Program-made: the position numbers and the translations under genes | Notes under the pieces: model-generated | What the model was told of the DNA's origin: nothing | The model's input: the letters and a program-made list of their open reading frames with translations, nothing else | Database searches by the model: none | Assembly: GCF_037176765.1 (NCBI RefSeq) | Contig: NC_090024.1 | Coordinates: forward strand, 241,791,071-241,855,070 | Direction: 5' to 3' | Length of the DNA: 64,000 nt | Source of the DNA: Anolis sagrei | Lineage: Eukaryota > Chordata > Lepidosauria > Squamata > Anolidae | Shown here: one piece after another, positions 20,859 to 27,219 of the stretch | Numbering within the stretch: position 1 is the stretch's first letter | How the letters are laid out: every line of letters begins with the position of its first letter

Positions 20859-21830
20859 GGCCTGTTCCAAGCAGAGCTACTTCTGTGCCATTGCAAGTGG
20901 TATGAACCCCAAACCATTATATTAAGGTCCTTAATAGGAGCAAATACAACACTCGGAAAAATGCAGCACTCGCAAAGCTCAGGCGGTGTTGTATGTCAGT
21001 GTCAATGTTGACTTTTGCAGAGAAGTGGCTGCCAAAGTAGCGGAAATGGTCAACATTTTCTAATGTTACACCATTAAGCTGTACTTCTGGCATTGCAAAG
21101 TGATTGCCTGGTGCCTGCTGGAAGAGCACTTTGGTTTCCTCAATGTTCAATGACAGGCCAAGCTTCTCGTGTTTCTGCGAAGGTGTTTAGAGTAGCTTGT
21201 AGGTCGTCTTCTGAATGCGCACAGATGGTGTTGTCATCAGCATATCGGAGTTCTATAACAGATGTCGTTGTAACCTTGGTTTTGGCTTTCAGTCTGCTGA
21301 GGTTAAACAGCTTGCCATCTGTCCGATAGATGATTTCCACTCTGGTGGGAAGCTTCCCATCAACAAGATGGATTATCATAGCGATGAAGATGGAAAATAA
21401 GGTTTGGCAATAACACATCCCTGTTTGACACCTGATTCCATCTTAAATGGGTCACTTTGGGAGCCAACAGAGTTGGAAGGACAATAGCTATATAAATAAG
21501 CATCTTGGCATCCCCACGAGAGTCTTGATCTGGGACATTTGGGATTGGATCAGATGCTAAAAACTGTCTCCTTCTGTCCTTCCAGGCATGAGCACTGCAG
21601 CGGAGGTCGTTGTGGCCAGGCATTGCGGCCTCCGTGTCTTTGGCCTCTCGCTGATCACCAACAAAGTGGTCAAAGACTACAATGCGAAGGCAAACGTTGA
21701 CCATCACAGCGTCTTGGAGGTCAGCAAGAGGCGGACGTCCATGCTTCAAACACTCCTCACTGAAATAGTGGGCAGCCTGGACTGTGGCAAGTGGAAAGAA
21801 ATGGAGACCCACTACCAGAATGGAGCCTGA
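5231..21830 (+). CDS. PNP: Purine nucleoside phosphorylase, complete six-exon gene
   Basis: Cytosolic trimeric PNP cleaves inosine, guanosine and their deoxy forms with phosphate to base and (deoxy)ribose-1-phosphate in purine salvage. Joining 5231-5253, 9769-9932, 14025-14128, 15402-15577, 18993-19183 and 21586-21830 gives 903 nt, 300 residues plus stop, against 289 in human PNP. Family residues visible in order: Ser of CGSGLG (residue 35), His of GHDGH (66), [12 protein letters not shown] with Arg86/His88/Tyr90/Glu91, NAAGG, GPTFES with Phe/Glu (202/203), Met221, Thr/Asn of LITNKV (244/245), His259. All are offset by +2 from human numbering. All five introns are GT-AG with matching phase, and no internal stop is seen. 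The C-terminal tail is longer and more divergent than in mammals. Because fish and reptiles can carry several PNP paralogues, the exact orthologue is not certain. Introns are filled with CR1, LINE, Penelope-like, mariner and satellite repeats. Confidence 0.95.
5329..5500 (+). repeat. Dispersed repeat of unknown family, copy 1
   Basis: Contains TTTCCTAATTGGTTTTATCA, GGAAAAGTTTATTAAACTGC and CATTTTGCTC. Diverged copies occur at 19370-19600 (opposite strand) and 41040-41245. No coding capacity; likely a MITE. Confidence 0.6.
5505..5848. mobile_element. Penelope-like terminal repeat, fold-back pair
   Basis: Two oppositely oriented copies of the family marked by TTTTTTCGGGCTATATGGCC, CTCCTGACGTTTTGCCTGC and GACAAGAGTCCTTTGTCTC meet near 5702. 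Such inverted, partial copies are characteristic of Penelope-like elements. Family assignment rests on other copies in this window (16014-16200, 55340-55602) that carry a Penelope C-terminal coding segment. Confidence 0.65.
5849..6285 (-). mobile_element. CR1 fragments, partly duplicated, with a hAT half between
   Basis: Antisense CR1 from about 5849 to 6093, then 35 bases of hAT MITE (CTACCGGCTGTTAGAAATTG), then antisense CR1 again from about 6125 (AGGGCTTGTTCTCCAGACCC) to 6285. The segment GGGCTTGTTCTC...CTCTGGACACATTC is therefore present twice. Confidence 0.8.
6313..6470. mobile_element. Penelope-like terminal repeat fragment, fold-back
   Basis: Contains CTCAGAGGTTGTGAGGTCTG followed by its inverse CTCACAACCTCTGAGGATGC, then CGTCAGGAGAGGATGCTTCT and CCCGGAAAACTCACAGCAA. 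This is the older GGAACATGGCC...CAGCCCGGAAAACTC subfamily. Confidence 0.65.
6480..6928. other. No gene or recognisable element
   Basis: Unique-looking intron sequence of PNP. The stretch around 6780-6850 (CACATCAAGGTTGCCTTCAAAGGG...) may be a decayed repeat. Nothing is supported. Confidence 0.3.
6929..7058. mobile_element. Complete palindromic hAT MITE
   Basis: Begins CAGGCATGGGCAAACTTG and ends with the near-inverse CAAGTTTGCCCAT. The two halves are almost perfect inverted repeats around AACAGCCGGTAGGCTGTT, giving a 130-base hairpin. It abuts the 157-bp satellite, whose monomer carries the right half of this MITE. Confidence 0.75.
7059..9290. repeat. 157-bp satellite array, built from LINE and hAT pieces, with higher-order structure
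   Basis: About 13 monomers of 157 bp. Each joins a zinc-finger-LINE piece (CTGAGCTCTGCGAGTGCAGC ... GAGAGTGTTTGAGGACTGGG ... ATATCCGTG) to the end of a hAT MITE (GAAGTCCAAAACACCTGGAG, CCCAAGTTTG) plus a linker (TTCTTTATCTGTAATTCCAA). A CR1 3' end interrupts the array at 7263-7375, 8349-8465 and 8968-9085 with the same junctions, so it was amplified together with the monomers. The regular open frames on the minus strand are a by-product of a period that is nearly stop-free, not genes. Confidence 0.9.
9289..9428 (+). mobile_element. Zinc-finger LINE fragment
   Basis: Diverged copy of the FVLPILL..., TWTI-like coding segment (GTCAAACGTGGACTATCTAG, CTGGAACAATTCCATCAGAG, CTTGGGAAGATAGGCAGACA). 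It directly continues from the last satellite monomer, so the array arose at or within a LINE copy. Confidence 0.65.
9557..9694. mobile_element. Palindromic hAT MITE, second copy
   Basis: Inverted halves GGGCAAACTTGGGCCCTCCA and TGGAAGGCCCAAGTTTTCCA around CTAACAGCTGATAGGCTGATAGG. Same family as 6929-7058. It lies just upstream of PNP exon 2. Confidence 0.7.
9769..9932 (+). CDS. PNP: PNP coding exon 2
   Basis: Acceptor TTTCCAG precedes 164 nt encoding [12 protein letters not shown]...[11 protein letters not shown]...IPHFPQST, then donor ACAG|GTACAG. It holds the phosphate-binding Ser in CGSGLG. Confidence 0.95.
9933..10371. other. PNP intron 2, no feature recognised
   Basis: A short piece with TGCAGCTACACTATAGCATTAATGCAG at about 9976-10002 (split repeat similar to others in the window) resembles a decayed MITE. 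The rest is unique-looking. Confidence 0.3.
10372..11298 (+). mobile_element. Mariner-family transposon, internally deleted
   Basis: Terminal inverted repeats CAAGAGTTGAATGAAAAGTA and the complement of TTACTTTTCATTCAACCCTTG, flanked by TA (10370-10371 and 11299-11300). One open frame (10560-11183, 207 aa) has the N-terminal helix-turn-helix region ([40 protein letters not shown]) and the C-terminus ([36 protein letters not shown]). Mariner transposases are about 340-350 aa; here the middle is missing, including the region with the first two catalytic Asp residues, so the encoded protein cannot be a normal transposase. The surviving SDFHLF motif includes the third Asp region. Confidence 0.88.
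11303..11525 (+). repeat. Direct duplication of about 135 bp
   Basis: ACTCCTGGGCAGGGCGCC(T)T at 11303 recurs at 11431, and both copies run through CTTGCGG...GAGTGCTTCAA to CATAGCAAC. Two copies, GC-rich; family not recognised. Confidence 0.6.
11610..11695 (+). mobile_element. LINE/SINE 3' tail of the L2 type
   Basis: CCACTCTGAGTCCCCTTCGG, GAGAAGGGTGGCATATAAAC and a (TAAA)n end, the same kind of tail as at 26570-26640 and 43330-43430. Confidence 0.5.
11726..12030. mobile_element. Palindromic MITE interrupted by another MITE
   Basis: GGGCCCTTCCACACAGCCCT at 11729 and its inverse AGGGCTGTGTGGAAGGACCC at 12005 are the ends of one element. The middle (about 11846-11988, GCCCTAGGTAATTTTCAAGT, GTAAGCAAACAATATTTTGG) is a separate insert related to 46252-46310. 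Confidence 0.6.
12030..12500 (-). mobile_element. Jockey/I-type LINE 3' end, copy 1
   Basis: Antisense coding for the C-terminus [20 protein letters not shown] and [12 protein letters not shown], followed by the 3' tail (TTGTATTACATTTCTAACAG). The CxC...H...C knuckle at the ORF end is found in several I/jockey-superfamily LINEs; Vingi is my best guess for a lizard. Confidence 0.7.
12653..12822. mobile_element. Palindromic MITE, complete
   Basis: GGGCCCTTCCACACAGCCCT at the left and GGGTTGTGTGGAAGGGCCCT at the right. The body AATATCAAGGCAGAAAATCC is also inverted on the other side, giving a 170-base hairpin. Same family as 11726-12030 and 37683-38065. Confidence 0.65.
13069..13105 (+). repeat. 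(AAT)n microsatellite
   Basis: Twelve or so uninterrupted AAT units. Confidence 0.9.
13178..13245 (+). repeat. (GT)n / (AC)n microsatellite pair
   Basis: A GT run followed by an AC run, an inverted pair that can fold back. Confidence 0.9.
13246..13925 (+). repeat. Dispersed repeat containing a 490-base pyrimidine tract
   Basis: Begins CTAGCTGTACCCACCAGGCG and ends with TGTCAATTCGTCCAGTGG ... GTTAATCCCACAAACTAACA and (ATTAC)n. Nearly the same head and tail frame a GT-rich middle at 35525-35808, so this is one repeat family whose centre has been replaced by simple sequence. Here the centre (about 13257-13745) is almost wholly C and T (CCTT, CTTT), strand-asymmetric. The long Ser/Pro/Leu/Phe frames it opens are not genes. 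Confidence 0.7.
14025..14128 (+). CDS. PNP: PNP coding exon 3
   Basis: 104 nt between CTTCAG and AAG|GTAAGG encode [15 protein letters not shown]...[13 protein letters not shown]. It contains the His66-equivalent and the Arg/His/Tyr/Glu cluster that binds phosphate and the sugar. Confidence 0.95.
14129..14450. other. PNP intron 3, decayed repeat
   Basis: GAGAGAGCATGACTTGCTTAAGGTCAC, split across 14218-14244, and GAGATTCGAACCC are suggestive of an old SINE core. Nothing firm. Confidence 0.3.
14452..14628. mobile_element. Penelope-like terminal repeat with hammerhead-like motif
   Basis: Starts ATTGTCGAAGGCTTTCATGG and soon switches to the opposite strand (CCACAGATATATAAACCC ... CTCTGAGGATGCTTGCC ... 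GGCGAAACGTCAGGAG ... CCCGAAAAAACCTACA). The hammerhead-like core is at 14539-14573. Confidence 0.65.
14539..14573 (+). other. Hammerhead-ribozyme-like core in a Penelope-like repeat
   Basis: CTGAGGA (14539-14545, fits CUGANGA), then GCTTGC/GCAGGC pairing (14547-14552 with 14560-14565, one G-U pair), then GAAA (14566-14569) and CGTC (14570-14573) with GUC as potential cleavage triplet. One extra T at 14546 separates the core from the stem. The same layout recurs at 55780-55814. Hammerhead motifs in Penelope-like terminal repeats are established; activity of this version is not shown. Confidence 0.4.
14640..15401. other. PNP intron 3, LINE-tail remnant then unique-looking sequence
   Basis: 14640-14700 resembles an antisense LINE 3' tail (CTCCCCAAAGGGGACTCAAAG). 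From 14700 to 15401 I see no gene or clear element, only a purine-rich stretch at 15110-15160. Confidence 0.35.
15402..15577 (+). CDS. PNP: PNP coding exon 4
   Basis: 176 nt between GATCAG and GAGCG|GTAAGT encode [25 protein letters not shown] and onward to [15 protein letters not shown] forms part of the purine pocket, and the NPLRGPN(D/E)ER signature is typical of vertebrate PNP. Confidence 0.95.
15790..16275 (+). mobile_element. Penelope-like element 3' coding end
   Basis: The terminal-repeat remnant TTTTGCCTGCATCTGTGGCAA lies at about 15840-15860. The segment 16014-16199 encodes [20 protein letters not shown], then [20 protein letters not shown]. The pattern R-E-A-x-E-I-x-K ... F-N-R-x-E is the typical end of the GIY-YIG endonuclease region of Penelope-like proteins. 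5'-truncated. Confidence 0.7.
16310..17437 (+). mobile_element. CR1 LINE, 5'-truncated copy A
   Basis: RT end ([20 protein letters not shown]), YADD-downstream region, [20 protein letters not shown] and a typical 3' end (ATTCTATGATTCTATG at 17410-17435). Several indels. Shares derived insertions with copy B next to it (GTGCCATCAACAGGGTTCC and AGAGATGATGGGCC versus GTGCCGCAGGG and AGAGATGGGCC in the 33 kb copy). Confidence 0.88.
17438..18535 (+). mobile_element. CR1 LINE, 5'-truncated copy B
   Basis: Begins at nearly the same CR1 position as copy A and carries the same derived insertions, then the same 3' region ending near 18527. A tandem duplication of one CR1 copy, later diverged, is likelier than two insertions. 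Lies in PNP intron 4. Confidence 0.85.
18590..18890 (-). mobile_element. CR1 fragment followed by Penelope-like fragment
   Basis: 18590-18700 is antisense CR1 (GGACACATTCCAGCTTGTCA ... GCATGGGGAGCATTAC). 18705-18890 is a Penelope-like terminal repeat (CCACCCTGGACATTATTCCA ... GAGAGAATGCTGCTGGAACA ... AAAGCCTTC). Confidence 0.65.
18993..19183 (+). CDS. PNP: PNP coding exon 5
   Basis: 191 nt between TTCTACAG and GTGG|GTAAGA encode [20 protein letters not shown]...[23 protein letters not shown]. The Phe-Glu pair of GPTFES contacts base and sugar. Confidence 0.95.
19190..19300 (-). mobile_element. Old CR1 3' end
   Basis: ATGGGCCATCTATTCCAACC, CCCTGCCATACAGGAA and GATGGCCATCCAGCCC match the complement of the CR1 3' end, with more divergence than other copies. 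It starts a few bases after the PNP exon 5 donor. Confidence 0.6.
19370..19600 (-). repeat. Dispersed repeat of unknown family, copy 2
   Basis: Complementary to 5329-5500: GCAAAATGTGCTATAGCAGG, TTTAATAAACTTTCCCCA, GAACCAATTAGGAAATGGC. Confidence 0.6.
20405..20582 (+). mobile_element. CR1 3' fragment inside the antisense LINE
   Basis: ACAATGGCTTCAAACTACAA, GTTCAGCAGTGGAACTCTCT and GGCTGGATGGCCATCTGTC, without the terminal ATTCTATG repeat. TTTATAAACAAG occurs on both sides. Confidence 0.75.
20680..20952. repeat. Long palindrome with (TTA)n/(TAA)n centre
   Basis: GTTGTATTTGCTC ... GGCACAGAAGTAGCTCTGCT, (TTA)13, spacer, (TAA)13, AGCAGAGCTACTTCTGTGCC ... GAGCAAATACAAC. Arms of about 125 bases; the LINE segment at its left edge (GCACTCGCAGAGCTCAGGC) is repeated directly at its right edge. 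Confidence 0.8.
21586..21830 (+). CDS. PNP: PNP coding exon 6 and stop
   Basis: Acceptor TTCCAG, then [29 protein letters not shown]...VDHHSVLE... to a TGA stop at 21828-21830. It carries the Met, Thr/Asn and His residues of the nucleoside site. After His259 the sequence diverges from mammalian PNP and ends about nine residues later. I do not see an unambiguous AATAAA close downstream. Confidence 0.93.
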
Positions 21831-22223
21831 AAGCATCTCTAGATGTTCATGGTGGAGCCAAGGAAGCACATGAGCAATTGTATGGGGCAGCAAGTGGACC
21901 AGGCCGCCTTCCGCAATCTAGACACAATGGGGGCCCGAAACCTAAACGATATCACAGCCCAACCAAAACAAAATTGTATAGATAGACCACATCAGCTCTA
22001 GTTTCTTACACATGGTTATCATGTTTTTCTAGGGGTGAGCAGATGGCAACTGGAAGATGGCATACGTTCTGTATCTCAAAAACTAGAGCTGATAGGGGAG
22101 AAATGGTGCAATTTTTATAATCAGCAAGTCAAATAGACCCAGAAGTGGTGCTAACATTTGAGACACCAAAATGTATATTGGTCAGTGGTTTACCTTTCCT
22201 ACTTTACTACTTCTTTATGGTCC
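21831..22223. other. PNP 3' untranslated region and downstream sequence
   Basis: No repeat recognised up to 22223. A clear AATAAA signal is not seen, so the transcript end is undefined. Confidence 0.4.
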
Positions 22224-22231
22224 ATCTACAC

Positions 22232-23209
22232 CAGGCATGGGCAAACTTTGGCCCTTCAGGTGTTTTGGATTCCAACTCCCACCATGCCTAACAGCCTTTA
22301 TAATTATGAATGGTTTATCAGGAGAGGAAGGCCGAATAGTAGAGAAGGTATTAAAATATTTTGAATTTATCAGACAGGGAAAGATATAAGAATAATCCCA
22401 ATGCTGCTTCACCAAAATTATAATGAATATCACAGGAAGGAGGTAAATAAATATGTATTTGAATTAAGCCTGAAATGAGAGGTTTTGAAACTGTTTCTTC
22501 AATTGGGGTACGCTGCCACCTTATTGCTTAGTATTCAGGCTGAGATATATATGTGGAGAGGATACTTAGTAACACCCTTCTGTGTTACTATGGTGTTTGT
22601 TGTCCTCAGAGGGTTTAAATACCAATGATGTTCACACACAGGCTGTTGTAATGTGTTAACTATAATAAAACGTTTATTTAACAGGCTTAAACTCTTCTGG
22701 TACAAATGCGTAATGGTTTCTGTAAGTGAATAGCAGAAAAGCTTTTGGTTACGTTTGATGTACAATTCTTAGATGGGTACTGCTTTGAGTCGCCCAAGGG
22801 CTGAGAAAAGCGGTATATAAATGAAGTAAACAAATAAATAAATACTGGGTTCAAATCTAGAGTTAACAAAACAGGATATTATCTCAGGAAACTAATCTCT
22901 GATGATAATTCCAAACCAAATTCCCACTTTCTGGAATCTAGTCTAACAACCTTGGCCTTGCCTTCCTCAGGAATAAAAGAAGCAGACCATAAGCAAGGTC
23001 CTGTTCCTACTGCAGTATTCCTGGCTAATTCCTCTAACCCTTGAATACTACAAAAGATTAACCCGGTTCTCCTATCTAGCACTATCCAACTGTGAACACC
23101 AACCGACTATCTCCCAACTGACAAATCCCAACTGCCAAAACTCAAGCCTGTGGGAATTGTGGGAGTTGGAGTCCAAAACACCTGGAGGGCCAAAGTTTGC
23201 CCATGCCTG
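22232..23209. mobile_element. Non-autonomous hAT transposon, about 980 bp, with 8-bp target duplications
   Basis: Ends CAGGCATGGGCAAACTTTGG and the inverse ...AAAGTTTGCCCATGCCTG, flanked by ATCTACAC (22224-22231) and ATCTGCAC (23210-23217), 7 of 8 matching. Eight-base duplications and CAG...CTG ends are hAT hallmarks. The inner 850 bases have no transposase frame and include an L2-type tail (22775-22845). The short palindromic MITEs in this window are the end pieces of this family joined head to head. Confidence 0.75.
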
Positions 23210-23555
23210 ATCTGCACTATACAATTAAGGGTCTGACTTCACTTTAACCACCCTGTCTCAATGCTATGGAATAATGAGAGACATGGTTTTACAATCCTTC
23301 TAGGCCAGATAGTGCTAGCTTCTCACCAAACTACAACTCCCAGTTCTAATTGCACCCATAGTCACCCAGTCCATTAACCACTGAACAGTGATAAAGTGGA
23401 GCCACGATGCATAGAGTCAAAGTCATAGGACTATTTTTGATGGGAAGGGATTGTGGGTGCATCCACACTGCAGAAACAATGCAGTTTGACACCACATGAA
23501 CTGCCACAGTTCAATGCTATGGAATCATGGGAGTTACAGTATCTCAAGATCTTTA
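23210..23555. other. Intergenic, decayed MITE remnants
   Basis: Short pieces (GCTATGGAATAATGAGAGACATGG, split at 23263-23286; TGCAGAAACAATGCAGTTTG) recur in the window but have no clear ends. Confidence 0.35.
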
Positions 23556-23825
23556 CAGGAGCCTCTGGTGGCGCAGTGGGTTAAACCCTTGTGCCGGCAG
23601 GACTGAAGACCGACAGGTTGGAGGTTCGAATCTGGGGAGAGCATGGGTGAGCTCCCTCTGTCAGCTCCAGCTCCCCATGCGGGGGCATGAGAGAAGCCTC
23701 CCAAAAAGATGGTAAAACATCAATCATCCAGGCATCCCCTGGGCAACGTCCTTGCAGACAGCCAATTCTCCCACACCAGAAACGAATTGCAGTTTCTCAA
23801 GTTGTTCCTGACATGAAAAAAAAAA
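23556..23825 (+). mobile_element. tRNA-derived SINE with target duplication
   Basis: A box TGGCGCAGTGGGTT (23568-23581), B box GGTTCGAATCT (23624-23634), body CATGAGAGAAGCCTCCC, tail CAGTTTCTCAAGTTGTTCCT then A-run. ATCTTTA flanks it at 23549-23555 and 23826-23832. Confidence 0.88.
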
Positions 23826-23839
23826 ATCTTTAGTCTTCT

Positions 23840-24317
23840 CTGCCCAAGAGTGCTGGTATCTTGCTAAACTACAAATCTCATGTTTGCATAACACTGAGCC
23901 ATGGCAGTTCAAGTGGTATCAAACTGCCTTCATTCTACAGTGTATGTACTTCTCTTCTTTGGTTTTTGTATTCTTTCCTCCTTGTTCTTTTTTTTTTTTG
24001 CCACTTGAAAAAAACCAAAATTAAGAAATATACATTACAAAGATAACATTTACAAGAGACATTCAGACTGGTCTGTGTCACACTTCCTTGGTTTGAAAAA
24101 GAAGAAGAATTTGGAAATTGTTGCCTATATCTATCATATTAGTTCCTAATAAAGATAAAAACACTTTAAGTCAATGACACATAAGTATGGATTGTGGCAT
24201 AATGTAAAATAAACCACGTGTAGTTCACGTTGATAAGCCCACACACTTTCTTCCCGGAGAAAGAAAATATGCAACACAAGTGAACAATAAAGAACAAGTA
24301 GTTTACTCTTTGTAGTT
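23840..24317. other. Intergenic, nothing recognised
   Basis: AT-rich sequence without exon, RNA gene or defined repeat. Confidence 0.35.
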
Positions 24318-24475
24318 TATAAGCATAGACTCTGAGAACTGGGAAGCCCTGGCCTGTGAGCACTCCAGTTGGAGGTCAGCTGTGACCAGCAGTGCTGTAG
24401 AATTTGAAGAGGCATGAATGGAGGGGGAAAGATAGAAACATGCCAAGAGGAAGGTGCATCAAGCCAACCTCATCT
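24318..24475 (+). mobile_element. Zinc-finger LINE fragment
   Basis: GACTCTGAGAACTGGGAAGC, CAGTTGGAGGTCAGCTGTGA, GCCAAGAGGAAGGTGCATCA: the segment just before the finger in other copies. Confidence 0.75.
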
Positions 24476-25530
24476 ATGTACAGTGTGATCAGTTGCACCA
24501 ACTCACCACTTTGATGGCTGAAACCAGATCGGGGTATAGGGTGGCAACCTGTGTTGGACGGGGTTACACTCTCCCTGAAGCCACAGGTCCTTAGCTTGGG
24601 AGTCCTCCTGGATTCATCGCTCACGCTTGAGGCTCAGGCTTCGGCGGTGACCGGGAGGGCTTTTGCACAACTGAGACTTGTGCGCCAGCTACGTCCGTAC
24701 CTCGCTAAGGCTGATCTGGCCGGGGTGGTCCATGCCTTAGTCACCTCTAGACTGGATTACTGCAATGCGCTCTACGTGGGGCTGCCCTTGAAAACGGCTC
24801 GGAAATTCCAATTGGTCCAACGGGCAGCAGCCAGGATGTTAACTGGGGCCCATTACAGAGAGAGGTCAACCCTCCTGTTCAAGGAGCTCCACTGGCTGCC
24901 GTTTATTTTCCGAGCCCAATTTAAGGTGCAGGTGCTTACCTACAAAGCCCTGAACGGTTTGGGACCATCCTACCTGCGTGACCGCATCGCTGTCTATGAA
25001 CCCACACGCTCACTACGGTCATCTGGGGAGGCCCTGCTCGTGATCCCGCCCGCGTCACAAGCGCGCTTGGTGGGGACGCAAGACAGGGCCTTCTCCGTGG
25101 TGGCTCCCCGCCTCTGGAACACCCTCCCGAAAGATCTCAGACAAGCCCCTACACTGGCAGTCTTCAGGAAGAATTTGAAAACCTGGCTGTTCCAACGTGC
25201 CTTTTCAGATTAGGAATCTCCCTGTACCAAATCCTAGAAGCACTTTAGTACCAAAATCACCACACACCGCACACCGCACTTATATCATAATCCCATACTC
25301 CTCCGACACATCAGCACTTTTTAACCTACTCTGGCCGACCCAGTTTTTAATATTGTCTTATCGTATTGCTACTGTTATTGTTTTTCTGCTTAACTGTTTT
25401 TATTTGCTAGATATTGTATTGTTGTTTGTGTTGGGCTTCGGCCTATTGTAAGCCGCATCGAATCCTGCGGGAGATGCTAGCGGGGTACAAATAAAGTAAT
25501 AATAATAATAATAAAATAATAATAATAATA
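24476..25530 (+). mobile_element. L2 LINE 3' end with open ORF segment
   Basis: 24551-25213 stays open and encodes the L2 thumb and C-terminus: LGVLLDSSLTLEAQASAVTG, DYCNALYVGLPLKTARKFQL, VQRAAARMLTGAHYRERSTL, ELHWLPFIFRAQFKVQVLTY, FSVVAPRLWNTLPKDLRQAP, FRKNLKTWLFQRAFSD. The 3' UTR ends GTACAAATAAAGTAATAATAA. 5'-truncated; its intact frame suggests it is one of the younger copies here. Confidence 0.88.
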
Positions 25531-25534
25531 AAGC

Positions 25535-26770
25535 GAAGAGGAGCTGAGGAGTCTTCTAATCAAGGTGAAAGAAGAAAGTGCAAAAGCTGGGTTGCAGCTA
25601 AACATAAAAAAAACCAAGATTATGGCAACTGGAGTGATTGACAACTGGGAAATAGAGGGTTTGTATTTCTAGGTGCAAAGATGACTGCAGACTGCAGCCA
25701 GGAAATCAGGAGACGCTTACTTCTTGGGAGGAGAGCAAGGACCCGTCTCGATAAAATACTGAAGAGTAGAGACATCACGCTGGCAATGAAGCTCCGCATA
25801 GTTAAAGCAGTGGTATTCGCCATAGTCACCTACAGATGTGAGAGCTGGACCTTAGGGAAGGCTGAGCGAAGGAAGATCGATGCTTTTGAGCTGTGGTGTT
25901 GGAGGAAAGTTCTGAGAGTGCCTTGGACTGCGAGAAGATCCAACCAGTCCATCCTCCAGGAAAGAAAGCCCGACTGCTCATTGGAGGGAAGGATAATAGA
26001 GACAAAGTTGAAGTACTTTGGCCACATCATGAGGAGACAGAGAAGCTTAGAGAAGATAATGATACTGGGGGGAAAGGAAGGAAAAAGGAAGAGGGGCCGA
26101 CCAAGGGCAAGATGGATGGATGTAGTTTCTCCCTACCCTCTTCTGGGGAGGGTTTTTCTTGAAAGGCTTTAGCCCCCCTTCTTCCAAAAATTGCACAGCT
26201 CGCCGAGCGTCAGCTGCATTAAGATCACTTCTGACCAAAAGATAATGAGTTTGAAGCCAGCCCGGGTTGGAGTGAGCTTCCGACCAATTGTGTAGCTTGT
26301 TGTCGACCTTTGCAACCTGAAAGACCTTTGCATCTGTCAAGTAGGAAAATTAGATACCACCTATGTGTGGGGAGGCTAATTTAACTAATTTACGAGGCCA
26401 TGCAAAGCACTCCAGCAAAAGCATGCGGGGAACGTGGAAGTACTTCATCAGTGTCGCAGATGGACAATGAAAGCGACAGCTCCCCTGGCGGCCAGAAAAA
26501 CTTAAATAGCCTCGGACGTCTGTCTGTATCTGTTGTGTGTCTTTGGCATTGAATGTTTGCCATACATGTGTACATTGTAATCCGCCCTGAGTCCCCTACG
26601 GGGTGAGAAGGGCAGAATATACATACTGTAAATAAATAAATAAAAATCCTTGAAAGGACTGGCTTGACTGTGAAGGAGCTGGGGGTGGCCACGGCTGACA
26701 GGGTACTTTGGCCTGGGCTGGTCCATGAGGTCACTAAGAGTCGGACACGGCTGAATGAATAAACAATACA
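25535..26770 (+). mobile_element. BovB (RTE) LINE 3' part interrupted by a SINE
   Basis: Encodes ITLAMKLRIVKAVVFAIVTY, CESWTLGKAERRKIDAFELW, CWRKVLRVPWTARRSNQSIL and LKYFGHIMRRQRSLEKIMIL, followed by a Gly/Arg-rich segment and ARWMD, unmistakably BovB. After a 500-base SINE it resumes at about 26643 (CCTTGAAAGGACTGGCTTGA ... TCACTAAGAGTCGGACACGG) and ends at about 26770. BovB is known for horizontal transfer involving squamates. Confidence 0.9.
26130..26642 (+). mobile_element. Composite SINE of about 500 bp with L2-like tail
   Basis: Contains a tRNA-like head (GTCAGCTGCATTAAGATCAC ... GAGTTTGAAGCCAGCCC as B-box region), a long unique body (GGAAAATTAGATACCACCTA, GTGTGGGGAGGCTAATTTAA, GAAGTACTTCATCAGTGTCG) and a tail CGCCCTGAGTCCCCTACGGG ... 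GTAAATAAATAAA shared with LINE ends elsewhere here. It sits cleanly inside BovB. Family name unknown to me. Confidence 0.65.
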
Positions 26771-26834
26771 ATTGAAAATATGCAAACATTAAAAGAATAT
26801 TAAATATAAACAGTATTAAACAGAATAAAAACTG

Positions 26835-27190
26835 TGTTGTCAAAGGCTTTCATGACTGGAATCTTTTTCTGACTGTATGGCCATGTTCCAGAAGCATTCT
26901 CTCCTGACATTTATCCCACATCCCTGGGAGGCAATCCTCAGAGGTTGTAAGGTCTATTGGAAACTTGGCCAGTAGGGTTGATATATCTGTGGAATAATGT
27001 CCAGGGTGGGAGAAAGAACTCTTGTCTGCTTGAGAAAAGTGTGAATGTTGCAATTGGCCACCTTGATTAGCACTGAATGGCCTTTCAGCTTCAAAGCCTG
27101 GCTGGTTGCTGCCTGGGGGACTACATAGGGACCACCAGACGCAGCGTCAAACACGACTCGTGTTTAGTATTTAATGCCCTTAAAAACCAC
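26835..27190 (+). mobile_element. Penelope-like terminal repeat
   Basis: TGTTGTCAAAGGCTTTCATG, CATGTTCCAGAAGCATTCTC, GATATATCTGTGGAATAATG, GTTGCAATTGGCCACCTTGA and TTAGCACTGAATGGCC. The last part is the visible source of the 154-bp satellite monomer at 28 kb. Confidence 0.7.
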
Positions 27191-27219
27191 AGCAAGTTAC
27201 AGATGATTTTAATCAAGGA

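Larger units (their letters stand above)
19733..21480 (-). mobile_element. Zinc-finger LINE, longest copy, with CR1 and palindrome insertions
   Basis: Antisense. The 3' end at 19733 is (CTTA)n. It encodes HCGKTC...GLHSQLRTH (one finger Cys retained as CPHCGKTC), [15 protein letters not shown], and further upstream the palm domain [20 protein letters not shown] with the YADD catalytic box (about 21228-21240), and [23 protein letters not shown]1 fragment (20405-20582) and a TTA-centred palindrome (20680-20952) break it. Lies in PNP intron 5, ending 100 bases before exon 6. Confidence 0.82.

Noticed and set aside
23556-23640. tRNA gene
   Set aside because: A and B boxes are present, but the sequence is the head of a SINE with A-run and target duplication; no cloverleaf with a normal anticodon arm.
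24551-25213. 220-codon host gene
   Set aside because: Typical L2 reverse-transcriptase C-terminus followed by the L2 3' end.
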